A DNA stretch of 64,000 nt from Vibrio sp. SCSIO 43137 (lineage in GTDB: Bacteria > Pseudomonadota > Gammaproteobacteria > Enterobacterales > Vibrionaceae), in assembly GCF_028201475.1 (NCBI RefSeq), contig NZ_CP116384.1, positions 248,001-312,000 on the forward strand. Reading direction: 5' to 3'. The position numbers and the translations under genes were made by a program. This document shows, one piece after another, positions 27,719-37,531 of this stretch; within the stretch, counting starts at the first letter, position 1, and each line of letters starts with the position of its first letter. The notes below the pieces were generated by a model. That model saw only the letters and a program-made list of their open reading frames with translations. It was not told the origin of the DNA and ran no database searches.

Positions 27719-27747
27719 CTCAGCACACCAGTAACGGGTGTGCTGAG
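27719..27747 (+). terminator. terminator hairpin behind VOC tail copy
   Basis: CTCAGCACACC (27719-27729) pairs with GGTGTGCTGAG (27737-27747), followed by TTGGTTTAGTT. It is nearly the same stem as at 25892-25926. Confidence 0.7.
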
Positions 27748-27760
27748 TTGGTTTAGTTGT

Positions 27761-27849
27761 CTCTGAAAGTGCTCTCTGAAAGTGCCTGTCCTTAAAACTT
27801 CCTTAAAGGTGACTGTCCTTAAAACGTCTTTAAGTGTCTGTCCCTAAAA
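27761..27849. repeat. degenerate CTGTCCTTAAAA repeats
   Basis: CTGTCCTTAAAA at 27786 and 27813 and CTGTCCCTAAAA at 27838 recur with 27- and 25-bp periods; CTCTGAAAGTG also occurs twice from 27761. The last unit overlaps the mngB stop. This is probably a small intergenic repeat family. Confidence 0.5.
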
Positions 27850-30483
27850 TCTCGCTTTAAATGACTTGGCCTGACAGGGTTTTAGCTGACCAAATGATTG
27901 TGATGTTTCTTCTGTATCCAGTTCCTTCTCGTCCAATCTCACCTGTTTCCATACGGTAACTGGCTGAGTAAACTCGATATGGTCTTCAATCATGCCTTGT
28001 TCTGCCGGATTGTAGACACGCACAATAAGCGCTTCATCGTCTTCTGCTTTCTTCAGCACACTCAGTACCGTGCCTTTCTGCTCTTTTTGCAGCAGAGAGT
28101 AGCTGAGTGGCTTGTCTTGTTCGGCGACATTCAGCTTCATGGCGTTGTATGGAATCTTGTTATAGCACTGAATTGGCGTCACATTGTCGCGGGCTTCCGC
28201 CATGATGTTTGCTTCGATGTGATTTCCGGCGAATCCAAACAGGCTGAACTCACAGGCGATCTTACCGCGGGTCTGGGAATCCGGTGTCGGGATCTTAATA
28301 CCAGACGGACGACCCGGACGAAGCAGCAAGTTCTCTTTACCCAGTACACCCACACCACGTAGTAGGGTTAATGCAAAGGTATCGCGCTGTTCATTACCTT
28401 TGGATGAGATGATTTCAAACTCACGCAGACCATTGGTCATCAGTGCCATACCACCAGTTCTGTTTTCCAGTGCGGCAAAGTTCATTAACTGATAAACAGG
28501 AACCGGCGCCTCTTTCCATTTTTCCTCTTCCCACACGGCCATTGCAGGGTCGTTAACCGGGCGGGTGATCAGGCCGAACTGATTGTCAGCCACCACGTAC
28601 TCAGATACAAAGGGAGTAGGCACAAGCAGACGCAGGCGGTGATCATCGGCCTGATTATCCAGCTCCATACGCACTTCAATACGGCGTGAACCTTGTTTAA
28701 GTACTACTTTGCAATCTACATCTACATAGCCATTCTGGCCTGTGCGTTCTTCACGCTCTCGCAGATTTGCTGGAACATTCATTCGCAGCTTAATACTGGC
28801 AACAGATTGATAGCCTTCATGGGTAATATTGGTTTCCGCTGTAAACTGGTCTGAATAAATTAGCCACTCTTTTCGGGATGGCGAGTAGTCGTACTCGTCA
28901 CCATCATCTGAACCGTCTTCCACACGAAGAACCTGATCAAAAGTATGTTCTGTCTCTTTATCAAATATCGTCAGCGTGCCGTTGTCGTTCACATTGATGC
29001 GGTAGAACTCATTCTCCAGAAGATACTCTTTCTGCTCGGCAAACTTCAGACGACCCTTTTCGTTAACCTGAATATGCAGAGTGGTAAAGCCCATGGCCGG
29101 CACTGCGTAGTTAAGCTGAATATCGTACTCAATAAACGGGTCGTAGTTGCCGTAGTGAACAATTTGGCGGTCAATTTTACCCGGGTCGATAATGCGCTGG
29201 TCTTGTATAAAGTACTCAACGGGATTGCCGTTATCATCAAAGATATTGAACTGCTCTGCACGGATAGTAATGGTGGTATTTATCACCTCTTCACGCTGAT
29301 AAGGAGAGAGATTAAACAGAGCCAGTTTGTCGCAATCTTCCCGCGCCGGCATATGATCAACGATCTTACGCTTATAGAAGTTGATAAGGTTGGTGGCCAT
29401 ATCATCCGCCAGAATATAGCGGTTGAGGATCTCTGCGTGTACTTTATCGCTGCAACAACAACCAATGGAGTCGTGAGCGTGGTTTTTCATGCTCTCTTTC
29501 CACATTTTCTCTATCAGGCCGTGGTGATATTCAAAGCCAAGAGACCATGCGATAGAGGCAAGGGGCTCAAGAATGTTGACGATTTTATTCTCAACTTCGG
29601 CATGGATTAGCTTGATGTCCATACGGGTTGAAGAGATGGTGCGGTGAACACGCATATATTTACCGTCATTGAACTCACCTTTTACCGTGTCTAGTTTGTC
29701 ACGCTCTTCGCTAATGCGTTTAAATACCTCTTCAAAGCGGCTCATTACAAATTCGCGATCTGGGTAAACTTCACGCAGTTTATCCATTACCTCAAAGATA
29801 TCTTTCTGGATAGGCATCTGGTCATGACCATTTGGCAGCAGAATGTCTTTAGTCACCGATGGCTTTTCCAGAACAGGGAAGTATTTATCCAGACGGGCGC
29901 GCAGGCCTTCTTCATCTTGTGGCAGGTATTTACCAATAGCGTAACCAAGGGGCAGCACCTGTGCCATGACTTCGGAGCCGTCGTTCGACTGCCACAAAAA
30001 CTCAGTTTTGTCTGTGCCGTGACGTTCTGAGCAGCCACGCCAGAACATGGCGGTATCAATGCCAAAGCCGTTATAGATCATCGGCAACTGAGAGCTCATA
30101 GAGAAGGAGTCGGGTAGATAGCCAATTCTCATTGGTTCGCCAAGTTCCAGACAGTCACGTAGCCCGTACATCATATTACGTACAATTGACTCGCCTGAAA
30201 CCTGCATGGTATCTGTCTGTGAGTACCATGGGCCGACAATCAGTTTGCCCGCTTCTGCCAACGCTTTAACGCGCTGTTTGTTCTCCGGCTTGATGGCGAA
30301 GTAGTCTTCAAGAACGGCGGCCTGACCATCAAGAACGTAATATTTGTACTCTGGATCCTTCTCCAGACGCTGCATGATCTCTTCCATGTTGTTTACAAGC
30401 AGAATACGGGACTCTTCTGTTGTGAAGTACCATTCGCGATCCCAGTGCATGTGTGGAGTGATATGAACGCGTGATATTGTCAT
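27844..30483 (-). CDS. mngB: mannosylglycerate hydrolase (alpha-mannosidase, GH38)
   Basis: The 879-residue protein aligns by eye with E. coli MngB (877 aa) throughout: [20 protein letters not shown] at the N-terminus holds the zinc ligands H11/H13 and D15 region, [14 protein letters not shown] gives the GH38 nucleophile D125, and [17 protein letters not shown] is shared. It hydrolyses the phosphorylated osmolyte 2-O-(6-phospho-mannosyl)-D-glycerate brought in by the PTS to mannose-6-phosphate and glycerate. The EIIA gene lies 69 nt upstream on the same strand. Mannosylglycerate is abundant in marine red algae, fitting the host. Confidence 0.93.
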   Translation of the reverse strand: MTISRVHITPHMHWDREWYFTTEESRILLVNNMEEIMQRLEKDPEYKYYVLDGQAAVLEDYFAIKPENKQRVKALAEAGKLIVGPWYSQTDTMQVSGESIVRNMMYGLRDCLELGEPMRIGYLPDSFSMSSQLPMIYNGFGIDTAMFWRGCSERHGTDKTEFLWQSNDGSEVMAQVLPLGYAIGKYLPQDEEGLRARLDKYFPVLEKPSVTKDILLPNGHDQMPIQKDIFEVMDKLREVYPDREFVMSRFEEVFKRISEERDKLDTVKGEFNDGKYMRVHRTISSTRMDIKLIHAEVENKIVNILEPLASIAWSLGFEYHHGLIEKMWKESMKNHAHDSIGCCCSDKVHAEILNRYILADDMATNLINFYKRKIVDHMPAREDCDKLALFNLSPYQREEVINTTITIRAEQFNIFDDNGNPVEYFIQDQRIIDPGKIDRQIVHYGNYDPFIEYDIQLNYAVPAMGFTTLHIQVNEKGRLKFAEQKEYLLENEFYRINVNDNGTLTIFDKETEHTFDQVLRVEDGSDDGDEYDYSPSRKEWLIYSDQFTAETNITHEGYQSVASIKLRMNVPANLREREERTGQNGYVDVDCKVVLKQGSRRIEVRMELDNQADDHRLRLLVPTPFVSEYVVADNQFGLITRPVNDPAMAVWEEEKWKEAPVPVYQLMNFAALENRTGGMALMTNGLREFEIISSKGNEQRDTFALTLLRGVGVLGKENLLLRPGRPSGIKIPTPDSQTRGKIACEFSLFGFAGNHIEANIMAEARDNVTPIQCYNKIPYNAMKLNVAEQDKPLSYSLLQKEQKGTVLSVLKKAEDDEALIVRVYNPAEQGMIEDHIEFTQPVTVWKQVRLDEKELDTEETSQSFGQLKPCQAKSFKARF

Positions 30484-30552
30484 TGTTTTGTACCTTTTAA
30501 AGACTGTTGGCTATACGGCTTAAATTGAATTAGTGGGTTAGGCAAAAAGGCG

Positions 30553-31116
30553 TTACCCGAATATCTTGGATGCGATTGAGCCGAAAAAGCCTTTTTTCTC
30601 AGTACCCTGAATCACTTCCTCAGTTACAGGAGCGGGTTCGTCAGTAACGACAGGTTCTGGCTCTTCATCATTTAACAGGGAAAGAATTTGATCTGTAGTC
30701 GTTGCTTTAAGCACCGCCTCACGAACATCATCATCGACTAGCGTGCTGGTAAGTTCTGTTAGTAGCTGCATATGGGTTGAACCAGCTTCTGCATTCGGTA
30801 TGGCAATCAGGAAAATCAGGTTTACATCTTCTTCTTCATCCAGTCCTTGCCATTTAAGGTCTTGCTTCAGGGTAGCGACTGCGAACGCTGCTTCTTTCAC
30901 TGCATCGGTTTTGCCGTGAGGAACAGCAAGACCTTCTCCCAATGCTGTAGGCCCCTGAGCTTCACGGGCAAAAACGGCTTGCAGATATTCCGCTTTACTA
31001 TGAAGTTTGCCTTGTTGGTTCAGTTGATCAGCCAGAGCTTCAATGGCTTCATCGCGGCTCTCAAAGCTGGTTTGCAGGTTAATCAGTGCAGGGTTAGTCA
31101 GAGTGGTAAGGTTCAT
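30553..31116 (-). CDS. PTS fructose-type EIIA component
   Basis: A 187-residue protein whose first 150 residues are EIIA(Fru): GLAVPHGKTDAV has the phosphorylated histidine H67. It passes phosphate from HPr to the divergent EIIBC. A proline/glutamate-rich linker (about 152-172) leads to an amphipathic tail KKGFFGSIASKIFG that might touch the membrane or the permease. In E. coli MngA the A, B and C domains are one chain; here A is separate and paired with mngB. Confidence 0.88.
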   Translation of the reverse strand: MNLTTLTNPALINLQTSFESRDEAIEALADQLNQQGKLHSKAEYLQAVFAREAQGPTALGEGLAVPHGKTDAVKEAAFAVATLKQDLKWQGLDEEEDVNLIFLIAIPNAEAGSTHMQLLTELTSTLVDDDVREAVLKATTTDQILSLLNDEEPEPVVTDEPAPVTEEVIQGTEKKGFFGSIASKIFG

Positions 31117-31601
31117 AATCTTATCCCGTTAATACATTAGTGAGTAGTACCTGTTCAGTAATGGCTAAATGATACCAATCCAATACAATTAATCTGTGAT
31201 CTTGATCGCCTTTATAATTAAATATGTATTATTATTTGTATTCTCTTTGTTTTTGAGGGAGTTATGATGATGGCTGGTATAGGTATGAATTAATGATCGT
31301 CTGATGGAGTTGAGTATGTAGAGCTTAGTTAATTCGTTGTAATGTTGGTAAATAAAAGGCTGCAAGATAGATTTAACACTAATGCTTCCCTTGTGTATGT
31401 GGAAAAATGAGTGGAATTATCCTGTTGTGGCTACTACAAACTAAAATAATGGGCTAATTTGTATTTGTTGATTTTAATTTTTGCTTTGATACTAATTTAA
31501 TACGAATGCTAGCAAATGAGATGGGTGTCACAGATCAAATAAAACAAATTGGGTAACAATATAGTCATCGATTGACACAAGACGACGCAAAGGAACATCA
31601 G
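31117..31601. promoter_or_regulatory. divergent promoter region of mannosylglycerate locus
   Basis: The 485 bp between EIIA and EIIBC hold two direct copies of TGATACYAATYYAATAC, at 31170-31186 and 31487-31503, one near each divergent gene (54 and 99 bp from the starts). They are the best operator candidates. No mngR-like GntR gene is in the window. Confidence 0.45.
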
Positions 31602-33224
31602 ATGAAGATCTTAGCGATTACAGCCTGTACCGCCGGTGTAGCCCACACCTATATGGCGGCCAAAAATCTAGAGAAGAAAGCCGCGGCCCGCGGTTGGCAA
31701 ATCAAAGTGGAAAAGCAAGGAGCTAACGGCCTTGATGGTAAAATCACAGCACAAGACGTTGCGGAAGCGGACGGTATTATCTTCGCTACTGATGTTGGTG
31801 TGATTGAAGCTGAACGATTTGAGGGTCTCATCTCCGTTCAGGGTAAGGTAAAAGACGGCATTAAAAACGCCGATGATATGCTTGATGCCCTTGAAGAGAA
31901 AGTAAAAGCGGGAGGCTCTACAGCAAAAGCGATTGCCAGCGTAAACCAGTTTTCTGAAAGTGAGGAGAGCAACGATAACATCGTGGTTAACTTCCTGAAA
32001 ACCTGGTACAAAGGCGCTCTTTCCGGCGTATCGCACATCATTCCTCTTGTTATTATTGGTGGTCTTTGTGTGGGTTTGCTTAACCTGTTCTTTGGCTACG
32101 ATTACACCCACCTTTATGATGAAGCCATACTGACGGAATACACCGGAAAAACCTATGCTGACCTTGGTATTTTGAATGCCTCTGAAGGTCTGGCGAACAG
32201 TGAAATCGGAGCCATTAAGAAAGAGGTTTACGCAGCGATTGCAGAACCTGAGGCGAAAGCGAAATTTGAATCCTCTTTTCAGGGCATTGTCCACTTCCTT
32301 TACTACGGTACATTAAAAGCCTTTAACCCGTTACTGATATGTGTGCTTGCGGCATTCACTGCCTACGGTATGGTGGGTAAACCTGGTTTAGCTCCCGGCT
32401 TTGTCGGTGGTTATGTTGCTGTCGGTGGTGGTTTTGGCAAGATTTCAATAATGACAGGCGGTTTCCTTGGTGGCCTGGTTGCCGGTGCAGCCGCAGCGCT
32501 GTTTGTTATGCTGGTACGTCAGATTAAAGTTCCGCAGGTACTTGAGTCTGTCAAGATGATTATTATCACTCCGCTATTGGCTGGTATTGCCACCCTTATC
32601 TTTATGTACGCAGGCCCGGGTAAGTTCTTCGCGGTACTAAACACAGGTTTGGTTGACTGGCTGACTTCTATGGGTACCGGTAACCTGTTAGTTCTTGGCT
32701 TTATCCTTGGTGCAATGGCGTGTTTCGATATGGGCGGCCCGGTAAACAAAGCGGCTTATCTGTTCTGTATTGGTGTGGGTACCAGTGGCGAGTTTGCCGG
32801 TGATGCTTCTATCTTCTATGCGGCCTTTACTGCGGCTAAATGTATTCCGGGTATGTCTCTGGGTATTATGTCTGTTGTGTTTAAACGCTTCTTCGATAAA
32901 GAAGATCGCCTTGCGGGGCCTTCAACTGCGATTCTGGGCTTCTGTGGTATCACTGAAGGTGCAATTCCTTACGCTGTAAAAGATCCAATGCGTATTATCC
33001 CTGCTCAAATGATTGGTGGTGGTATTGCTGCCGGCCTGATTTTGTCTTCAAAAATAACCATTGGTACCGTCGCGGGTGGCGCAGTATTTATGCTGCCGGT
33101 AATCGGTAACCCGATGGAGTGGCTGGCTTACTTCTTAGTTGGTATCGCGGTTTCAATGGTGTTAACTATCGGCCTTAAGATGACCAGCAAAGAGAACAGG
33201 AAGCTGACAGAAGTGAATAGTTAA
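31602..33224 (+). CDS. PTS fructose-type EIIBC, mannosylglycerate permease
   Basis: About 540 residues. The EIIB domain starts MKILAITACTAGVAHTYMAA with phosphocysteine C9; the EIIC membrane domain (about 125-530) holds GGPVNKAAYLFCIG and GFCGITEGAIPYAVKDP, family motifs. It transports and phosphorylates its sugar; linkage to mngB makes mannosylglycerate the likely substrate (MngA-like). ATG 31602 with AAAGGAA 6 nt upstream is better than the in-frame TTG at 31572. A terminator follows. Confidence 0.9.
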   Translation: MKILAITACTAGVAHTYMAAKNLEKKAAARGWQIKVEKQGANGLDGKITAQDVAEADGIIFATDVGVIEAERFEGLISVQGKVKDGIKNADDMLDALEEKVKAGGSTAKAIASVNQFSESEESNDNIVVNFLKTWYKGALSGVSHIIPLVIIGGLCVGLLNLFFGYDYTHLYDEAILTEYTGKTYADLGILNASEGLANSEIGAIKKEVYAAIAEPEAKAKFESSFQGIVHFLYYGTLKAFNPLLICVLAAFTAYGMVGKPGLAPGFVGGYVAVGGGFGKISIMTGGFLGGLVAGAAAALFVMLVRQIKVPQVLESVKMIIITPLLAGIATLIFMYAGPGKFFAVLNTGLVDWLTSMGTGNLLVLGFILGAMACFDMGGPVNKAAYLFCIGVGTSGEFAGDASIFYAAFTAAKCIPGMSLGIMSVVFKRFFDKEDRLAGPSTAILGFCGITEGAIPYAVKDPMRIIPAQMIGGGIAAGLILSSKITIGTVAGGAVFMLPVIGNPMEWLAYFLVGIAVSMVLTIGLKMTSKENRKLTEVNS

Positions 33225-33243
33225 TCTTTGTTACAAAAAATTT

Positions 33244-33271
33244 AAAGGTCTGGCTTTTGGGTCAGACCTTT
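33244..33271 (+). terminator. terminator after EIIBC gene
   Basis: AAAGGTCTG (33244-33252) pairs with CAGACCTTT (33263-33271), followed by TTCTATTTT. It also serves the convergent aldo-keto reductase gene. Confidence 0.85.
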
Positions 33272-33303
33272 TTCTATTTTACCTGTTGGTGCCCCTATTC
33301 AGG

Positions 33304-34284
33304 TTATTTCAAATCCCATTTCGCAACGATTTGTTCTGCACGTTGCAGCAGTTCAGTGCCGGCGGATGATTGAATAAAGGCAGCATTGTCCTGCACCTGC
33401 TCTACAGTGTAAGCACCGGCGATGACCGGGCCAACCTCTTGCTGGGCAACCAGCCAGTGAATGGCAAGATGTGCCAATGGTATACCTGCGTCATTTGCCA
33501 GACTTTTCAGCTCTTCAACACAGTTAAAGTAAGGTTCGAAGGCGTCTCCGTTTAGTTTGGGGTTGTTGCTGCGGTCATCATTTTTATCCCAGTTGCCAGA
33601 GCGCATAAGTGTGCCGGTCAGTAAGCCCTGCATCAGTGGTGAGTAGGGTAAGTACTTCAGATCATGCTGTTTACAGAAGGGCAGCGCTTCGTCTCGTGCA
33701 CGGTATTGAAGGGGAATATTATGGTAGTGCTCAGGGTTTTGCTCTAACAGGTTATAGAGTCCCTGAAAGCTTGCCACTTCTACGCCCTCCATCATTTCAC
33801 TGGTCATTTCCAGAGAATAGTTTGAGACACCAACATGCCTGATCTTGCCTTGTTTTTTCAGTTCTGAAAGCGCATCTGCCGTTTCTGCTATAGGTGTGTC
33901 CGGATCCGGCCAATGGATTTGATACAGATCGATATAGTCTGTCTGCAGGCGGCGAAGGGAGTCATCAATTTCTTTAAAAATATTGGCTCTGCTGGTGTCA
34001 TTGCGCACTTCTTGTCGTTCATCTTGTGACCATGGCAGGCCAAACTTAGAGGCGATAATGATCTCTTCCCGCTTCTCTCCTTGCAGTGCCTGTCCCAATA
34101 CGCTTTCAGCGTGGCCTTTGCCGTAAACAGGGGCAACATCAAAGAAGTTAATGCCCGTTTCGATAGCAGCCTTTATTGCCCGTTTTGACTGTTGATCGGA
34201 AACATTATTCCAGGTGCCGCCAATAGCCCAACAACCAAAGCCGACAGCGGATGCGTTAAGGTTTTTGATCTGCTTGTATATCAC
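33304..34284 (-). CDS. aldo/keto reductase
   Basis: A 326-residue TIM-barrel oxidoreductase. GINFFDVAPVYGKGHAESVLG (43-63) holds the catalytic Asp and Tyr, IIASKFGLPW the Lys, and IDLYQIHWPDPDTP the His. It uses NADPH to reduce a carbonyl or acts on a sugar. It converges on the PTS gene and may work on a sugar product of that locus, but this is only positional. Confidence 0.9.
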   Translation of the reverse strand: MIYKQIKNLNASAVGFGCWAIGGTWNNVSDQQSKRAIKAAIETGINFFDVAPVYGKGHAESVLGQALQGEKREEIIIASKFGLPWSQDERQEVRNDTSRANIFKEIDDSLRRLQTDYIDLYQIHWPDPDTPIAETADALSELKKQGKIRHVGVSNYSLEMTSEMMEGVEVASFQGLYNLLEQNPEHYHNIPLQYRARDEALPFCKQHDLKYLPYSPLMQGLLTGTLMRSGNWDKNDDRSNNPKLNGDAFEPYFNCVEELKSLANDAGIPLAHLAIHWLVAQQEVGPVIAGAYTVEQVQDNAAFIQSSAGTELLQRAEQIVAKWDLK

Positions 34285-34591
34285 TTGTTACTCCCCCTAT
34301 TGAGTAAAACCTGGCCGGTAACCCCTATCAGAATCGGCTAGAAAAAATGCTAACTCTTTGATAATGCCCTTGTTATAAATATTTTCCAGCCATTTTTAAT
34401 TAGATAAACGCTGAGGCAGGGGTGGGTCACATTTTGTGCAAAGGAGCACAGGTTTACATCTGTCTCTTTGCCTGATGCTATTACGGTATTCATCTGAAAA
34501 ACAGAATGATATTCTAACGGGTAAAATATGAGCTCAATAATAGCCAGACTATCATTATGAGCATGTTAATTTTCATGACACGGCACCTTAT
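34285..34591. other. intergenic region upstream of the two-component genes
   Basis: 307 bp with divergent promoters expected for the aldo/keto reductase and the histidine kinase. I see nothing recognisable. Confidence 0.25.
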
Positions 34592-35674
34592 ATGGCTAGT
34601 TTTCTCTCAAAAAGACGTTCGATTCTTGGTGTTAATATAAAAGTCAGGTTTTTGCTATATCTATTGATCTGGCCACTTTTTAATCTGGTTAATATTTCAA
34701 TTGTTACTGCATCGGCTACCCAGATCTCCATTATTTTTATTGTTTCCGCTGCGATTAAAATTTGGTCGATATTTATTGTTTTCTTTATCCTTACAACAAT
34801 AACTGAAAAGCTATTACAAGGAAGGGTAGTATTTAATAAGTTTATTTCTAATTTGATGATATATCTGATGCTGATTATATGTTCAGTCTTACTGTCAGAT
34901 TTAACCATATACCTTTTGAAAAATCAGGAATATCCGGAGTTTCGGGTCGGTTTATTACTGTTTTTGATGTTACAGGTGGTTCTATATCTCACTATTCTTT
35001 ATGTGATGGTTGAGAGAGAAAAGCAACTTGCTATGCGAATGAACATAAAGCTGATAGAGAGTGAAGCCTTAAGAGCGCAGAGTAATCCGCATTTTCTATT
35101 TAATACCCTGAATGTAATAGCGGCCGACGCGGTAACCTCACCACAGAGAAGTCAGCAGCTTATTTATGACTTATCAGACCTGCTAAGAAAAACCGTTGAT
35201 ATGTCGACAGATACACTCGTTCCGTTGTGCGAAGAGTTAGAAATAGTTCAACTCTATATGACCTTACAGCAAAGCAGGTATGAAGATAAGTTACACTATA
35301 AAGTAGAGTGTGACTCATCTTGTAATACGATGGCAGTACCACCGTTAATATTGCTTCCAATTATCGAAAATGCCATAACTCATGGAATAGCACCTTATGT
35401 AAATGACGGAAAGATTTGGGTTTCAATTAAAAAAATTGATGATGACTTGTATATTAAGGTTTCTGATAACGGCCCATCTTTTGATGATAAAAATATACGG
35501 TTAGGTACAGGGCTTAAAATAGTAACGGAAACCCTTAGGGTCTATTATCCTGATAATAGTTATTTTATGTTAGAATCTCTGCCTTCAGGTGGGTGCGTAA
35601 CAGTGAAATTGCCTGCGAAAGTGTACAGCCCTCAAGAGATACAGAAACAGTTAAATTTATGGTCAGAAAAGTAA
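34592..35674 (+). CDS. LytS-type sensor histidine kinase
   Basis: A 360-residue protein. Four hydrophobic segments (about 18-40, 45-70, 86-108, 118-140) form a membrane sensor without a periplasmic domain. The kinase part has AQSNPHFLFNTLN with phospho-acceptor H167, and an ATPase region with IIENAITHG and VSDNGPSF. It phosphorylates the response regulator encoded with a 16-nt overlap. The locus is distinctly AT-rich. The signal is unknown. Confidence 0.9.
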   Translation: MASFLSKRRSILGVNIKVRFLLYLLIWPLFNLVNISIVTASATQISIIFIVSAAIKIWSIFIVFFILTTITEKLLQGRVVFNKFISNLMIYLMLIICSVLLSDLTIYLLKNQEYPEFRVGLLLFLMLQVVLYLTILYVMVEREKQLAMRMNIKLIESEALRAQSNPHFLFNTLNVIAADAVTSPQRSQQLIYDLSDLLRKTVDMSTDTLVPLCEELEIVQLYMTLQQSRYEDKLHYKVECDSSCNTMAVPPLILLPIIENAITHGIAPYVNDGKIWVSIKKIDDDLYIKVSDNGPSFDDKNIRLGTGLKIVTETLRVYYPDNSYFMLESLPSGGCVTVKLPAKVYSPQEIQKQLNLWSEK

Positions 35675-36399
35675 TTATTGTAGATGATGAGCCTGCTGCG
35701 CGAAGACAACTTTCTGCTGTAGTTAAGCAAACAGGAGGGATGGAAATAGTCGGAGAAGCGGGTGATGCACATAGTGCGATTCAGCTGATTAATAATAAAA
35801 GGCCGGATATTGTTTTTCTTGATATTGAAATGCCGGGGGCTGATGGCTTTTCTGTCGCTGATTCAACAGACGATTACCCCTATCATCTGGTATTTTGCAC
35901 GGCCTATCAGCAGTATGCATTGAATGCATTTTCTACAAGAGCGGTTGATTACCTGATGAAACCTGTCCGCCCGGAACGGCTTCAGCAATGCCTGAATAAA
36001 ATAGCTAATATCAGACAGACTCTATTGAATGAAGCTCAGCTTAATAACGAAAGCCTTACTGTATCTGACGGCTCAAAAAACTATCTATTAAGCTGGAAGA
36101 GTATTGCTTATATTGAAGGTATCGGGCGCTACAGGCGGTTACATTTAACTAGGATTGGAGTAGAAGAGCACCAAGTTGAAACGATCGTAACGGATATGTC
36201 TCTGGATGATTTTTGCCAGAAGTTACCCGGGAACTATTTCATCAGAATTCACCGTAGTTATATCGTTAACATCAGCGATATTGTAATGACGGAAGTTATT
36301 AATAGACAAACGTATATTACGTTAAAGAGTTTTAATGATTTAAAGCTTCCTGTATCCAGGTCCCAGTTCCCTAACCTTAAATCACGTATTAATTTATAG
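35659..36399 (+). CDS. LytTR response regulator
   Basis: The 246-residue protein has a receiver domain (MVRKVIIVDDEPAARR with the acidic pair; phospho-Asp D55 in IVFLDIEMPG) and a C-terminal LytTR DNA-binding domain (about 140-246, IAYIEGIGRYRRLHL and FIRIHRSYIVN). ATG 35659 makes the receiver start at its usual place; the frame is open further upstream inside the kinase gene. LytTR targets are often surface-structure genes, so the nearby lipoprotein and pilus genes are possible targets. Confidence 0.9.
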   Translation: MVRKVIIVDDEPAARRQLSAVVKQTGGMEIVGEAGDAHSAIQLINNKRPDIVFLDIEMPGADGFSVADSTDDYPYHLVFCTAYQQYALNAFSTRAVDYLMKPVRPERLQQCLNKIANIRQTLLNEAQLNNESLTVSDGSKNYLLSWKSIAYIEGIGRYRRLHLTRIGVEEHQVETIVTDMSLDDFCQKLPGNYFIRIHRSYIVNISDIVMTEVINRQTYITLKSFNDLKLPVSRSQFPNLKSRINL

Positions 36400-36441
36400 T
36401 AGTTCGCCCGATTTTACAGGCGATCTACCGTACATAATTCG

Positions 36442-37212
36442 TTATTTTTTACCTAACCTGAACGGTATTGAGTTTTTCAGATAGTAAGCTGCAAGAACCT
36501 TATCCGCTGCTAAATCCAAGGCATGAAAAGAGGTGCCTGAACTCTCGCTTTTAAACTCTATACTTCCTTTTCCCGCGATTAAGTTGATTTTATCCGGAGC
36601 CCGGTTTGCCAGAGTAAGTATGCTTTTTCTTCGGTTTCTCTTCATCTCAATAACATTGCCAGAAAGAATATTCATTCTTGGTAATACAGAGAGTTGATCT
36701 ATAAGTACTCTTTCTTCTTCGCTCATCTGATATCCATCAGTGTCGACAGATAAAATCATTTCCCTGTTATCTTCAGTAATCGCTTTACCTTCATATTTCG
36801 CAACGTTTCTTGAAAAAGAGATTTCTCCCATCGTTTTAGGGAACCCTAACCTGCGGATCCCTGCTCTGCGTGACTGTTCACTTGTTACCGGCATAAAAAT
36901 ACAGTGCCATATCTCTCTGCCCTGATACTTTGCTAATAAAAAGATGGAAGCTTCTTTATAGGGCTCTGTCCGGGCGTCCATTTTGTAGAAATCGGCAATA
37001 AATGCGTTGATATAGAGGTTGTCGGGCATATCAAACTCACTTGGGAGCAGTTCCCGGTAAGCTTCAGAATTTTTCGTTTCATAGTATAGAAATACACCGT
37101 CATTTTCATAATAGGTAAATCTGCGATCACTCTTTGTATCGGCAGCATAGCTAGATGTAACTGAGAAAAAACAATACATTAGAATAAGCCATAAACTCGA
37201 GGTTCTTTTCAT
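36442..37212 (-). CDS. secreted acetoacetate-decarboxylase-like protein
   Basis: A 256-residue protein with a signal peptide (SLWLILMYCFFSVTSSYAA, cleavage near 24). YKEASIFLLAKYQGREIWH and RRLGFPKTMGEISF resemble the acetoacetate decarboxylase superfamily, whose Schiff-base lysine would be K126. Cytosolic relatives decarboxylate acetoacetate; exported homologues are of unknown function. It converges on the LytTR gene. Confidence 0.7.
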   Translation of the reverse strand: MKRTSSLWLILMYCFFSVTSSYAADTKSDRRFTYYENDGVFLYYETKNSEAYRELLPSEFDMPDNLYINAFIADFYKMDARTEPYKEASIFLLAKYQGREIWHCIFMPVTSEQSRRAGIRRLGFPKTMGEISFSRNVAKYEGKAITEDNREMILSVDTDGYQMSEEERVLIDQLSVLPRMNILSGNVIEMKRNRRKSILTLANRAPDKINLIAGKGSIEFKSESSGTSFHALDLAADKVLAAYYLKNSIPFRLGKK

Positions 37213-37531
37213 TTTTTTATCCGGATAAATTTAAAGTATCAGATGAAAAATTATATGGCAGGCAAGGATAGCGTGCTGTTCCACTGATACACCAAATCGT
37301 GCATTTCATACATATCAGGGTATCTGGTTTCACTGCAAAGTGAGCTGTGCTCAGCAAAGAGCATTTTCAAATACATTATTCCCGCGTGTTAGCAAGTTGA
37401 ACTGTATTACTTCCTTCTTGCTAATCAATCGACTGGCCAAAAAAAGATAATAGGCAGCCATGTATCCAAAGCCTGATTGTGTGCTTTTGCTCATTTCACA
37501 CTGACGGCCTTAATTGATAAGTGGTGGTTTT
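37213..37531. other. intergenic region upstream of LRR lipoprotein gene
   Basis: 319 bp between divergent genes for two exported proteins; both promoters should be here. I see no convincing repeat or operator. Confidence 0.25.

Noticed and set aside
28945..29610. Long plus-strand frame inside mngB
   Set aside because: It is antisense to the clearly recognised alpha-mannosidase and encodes no recognisable domain.
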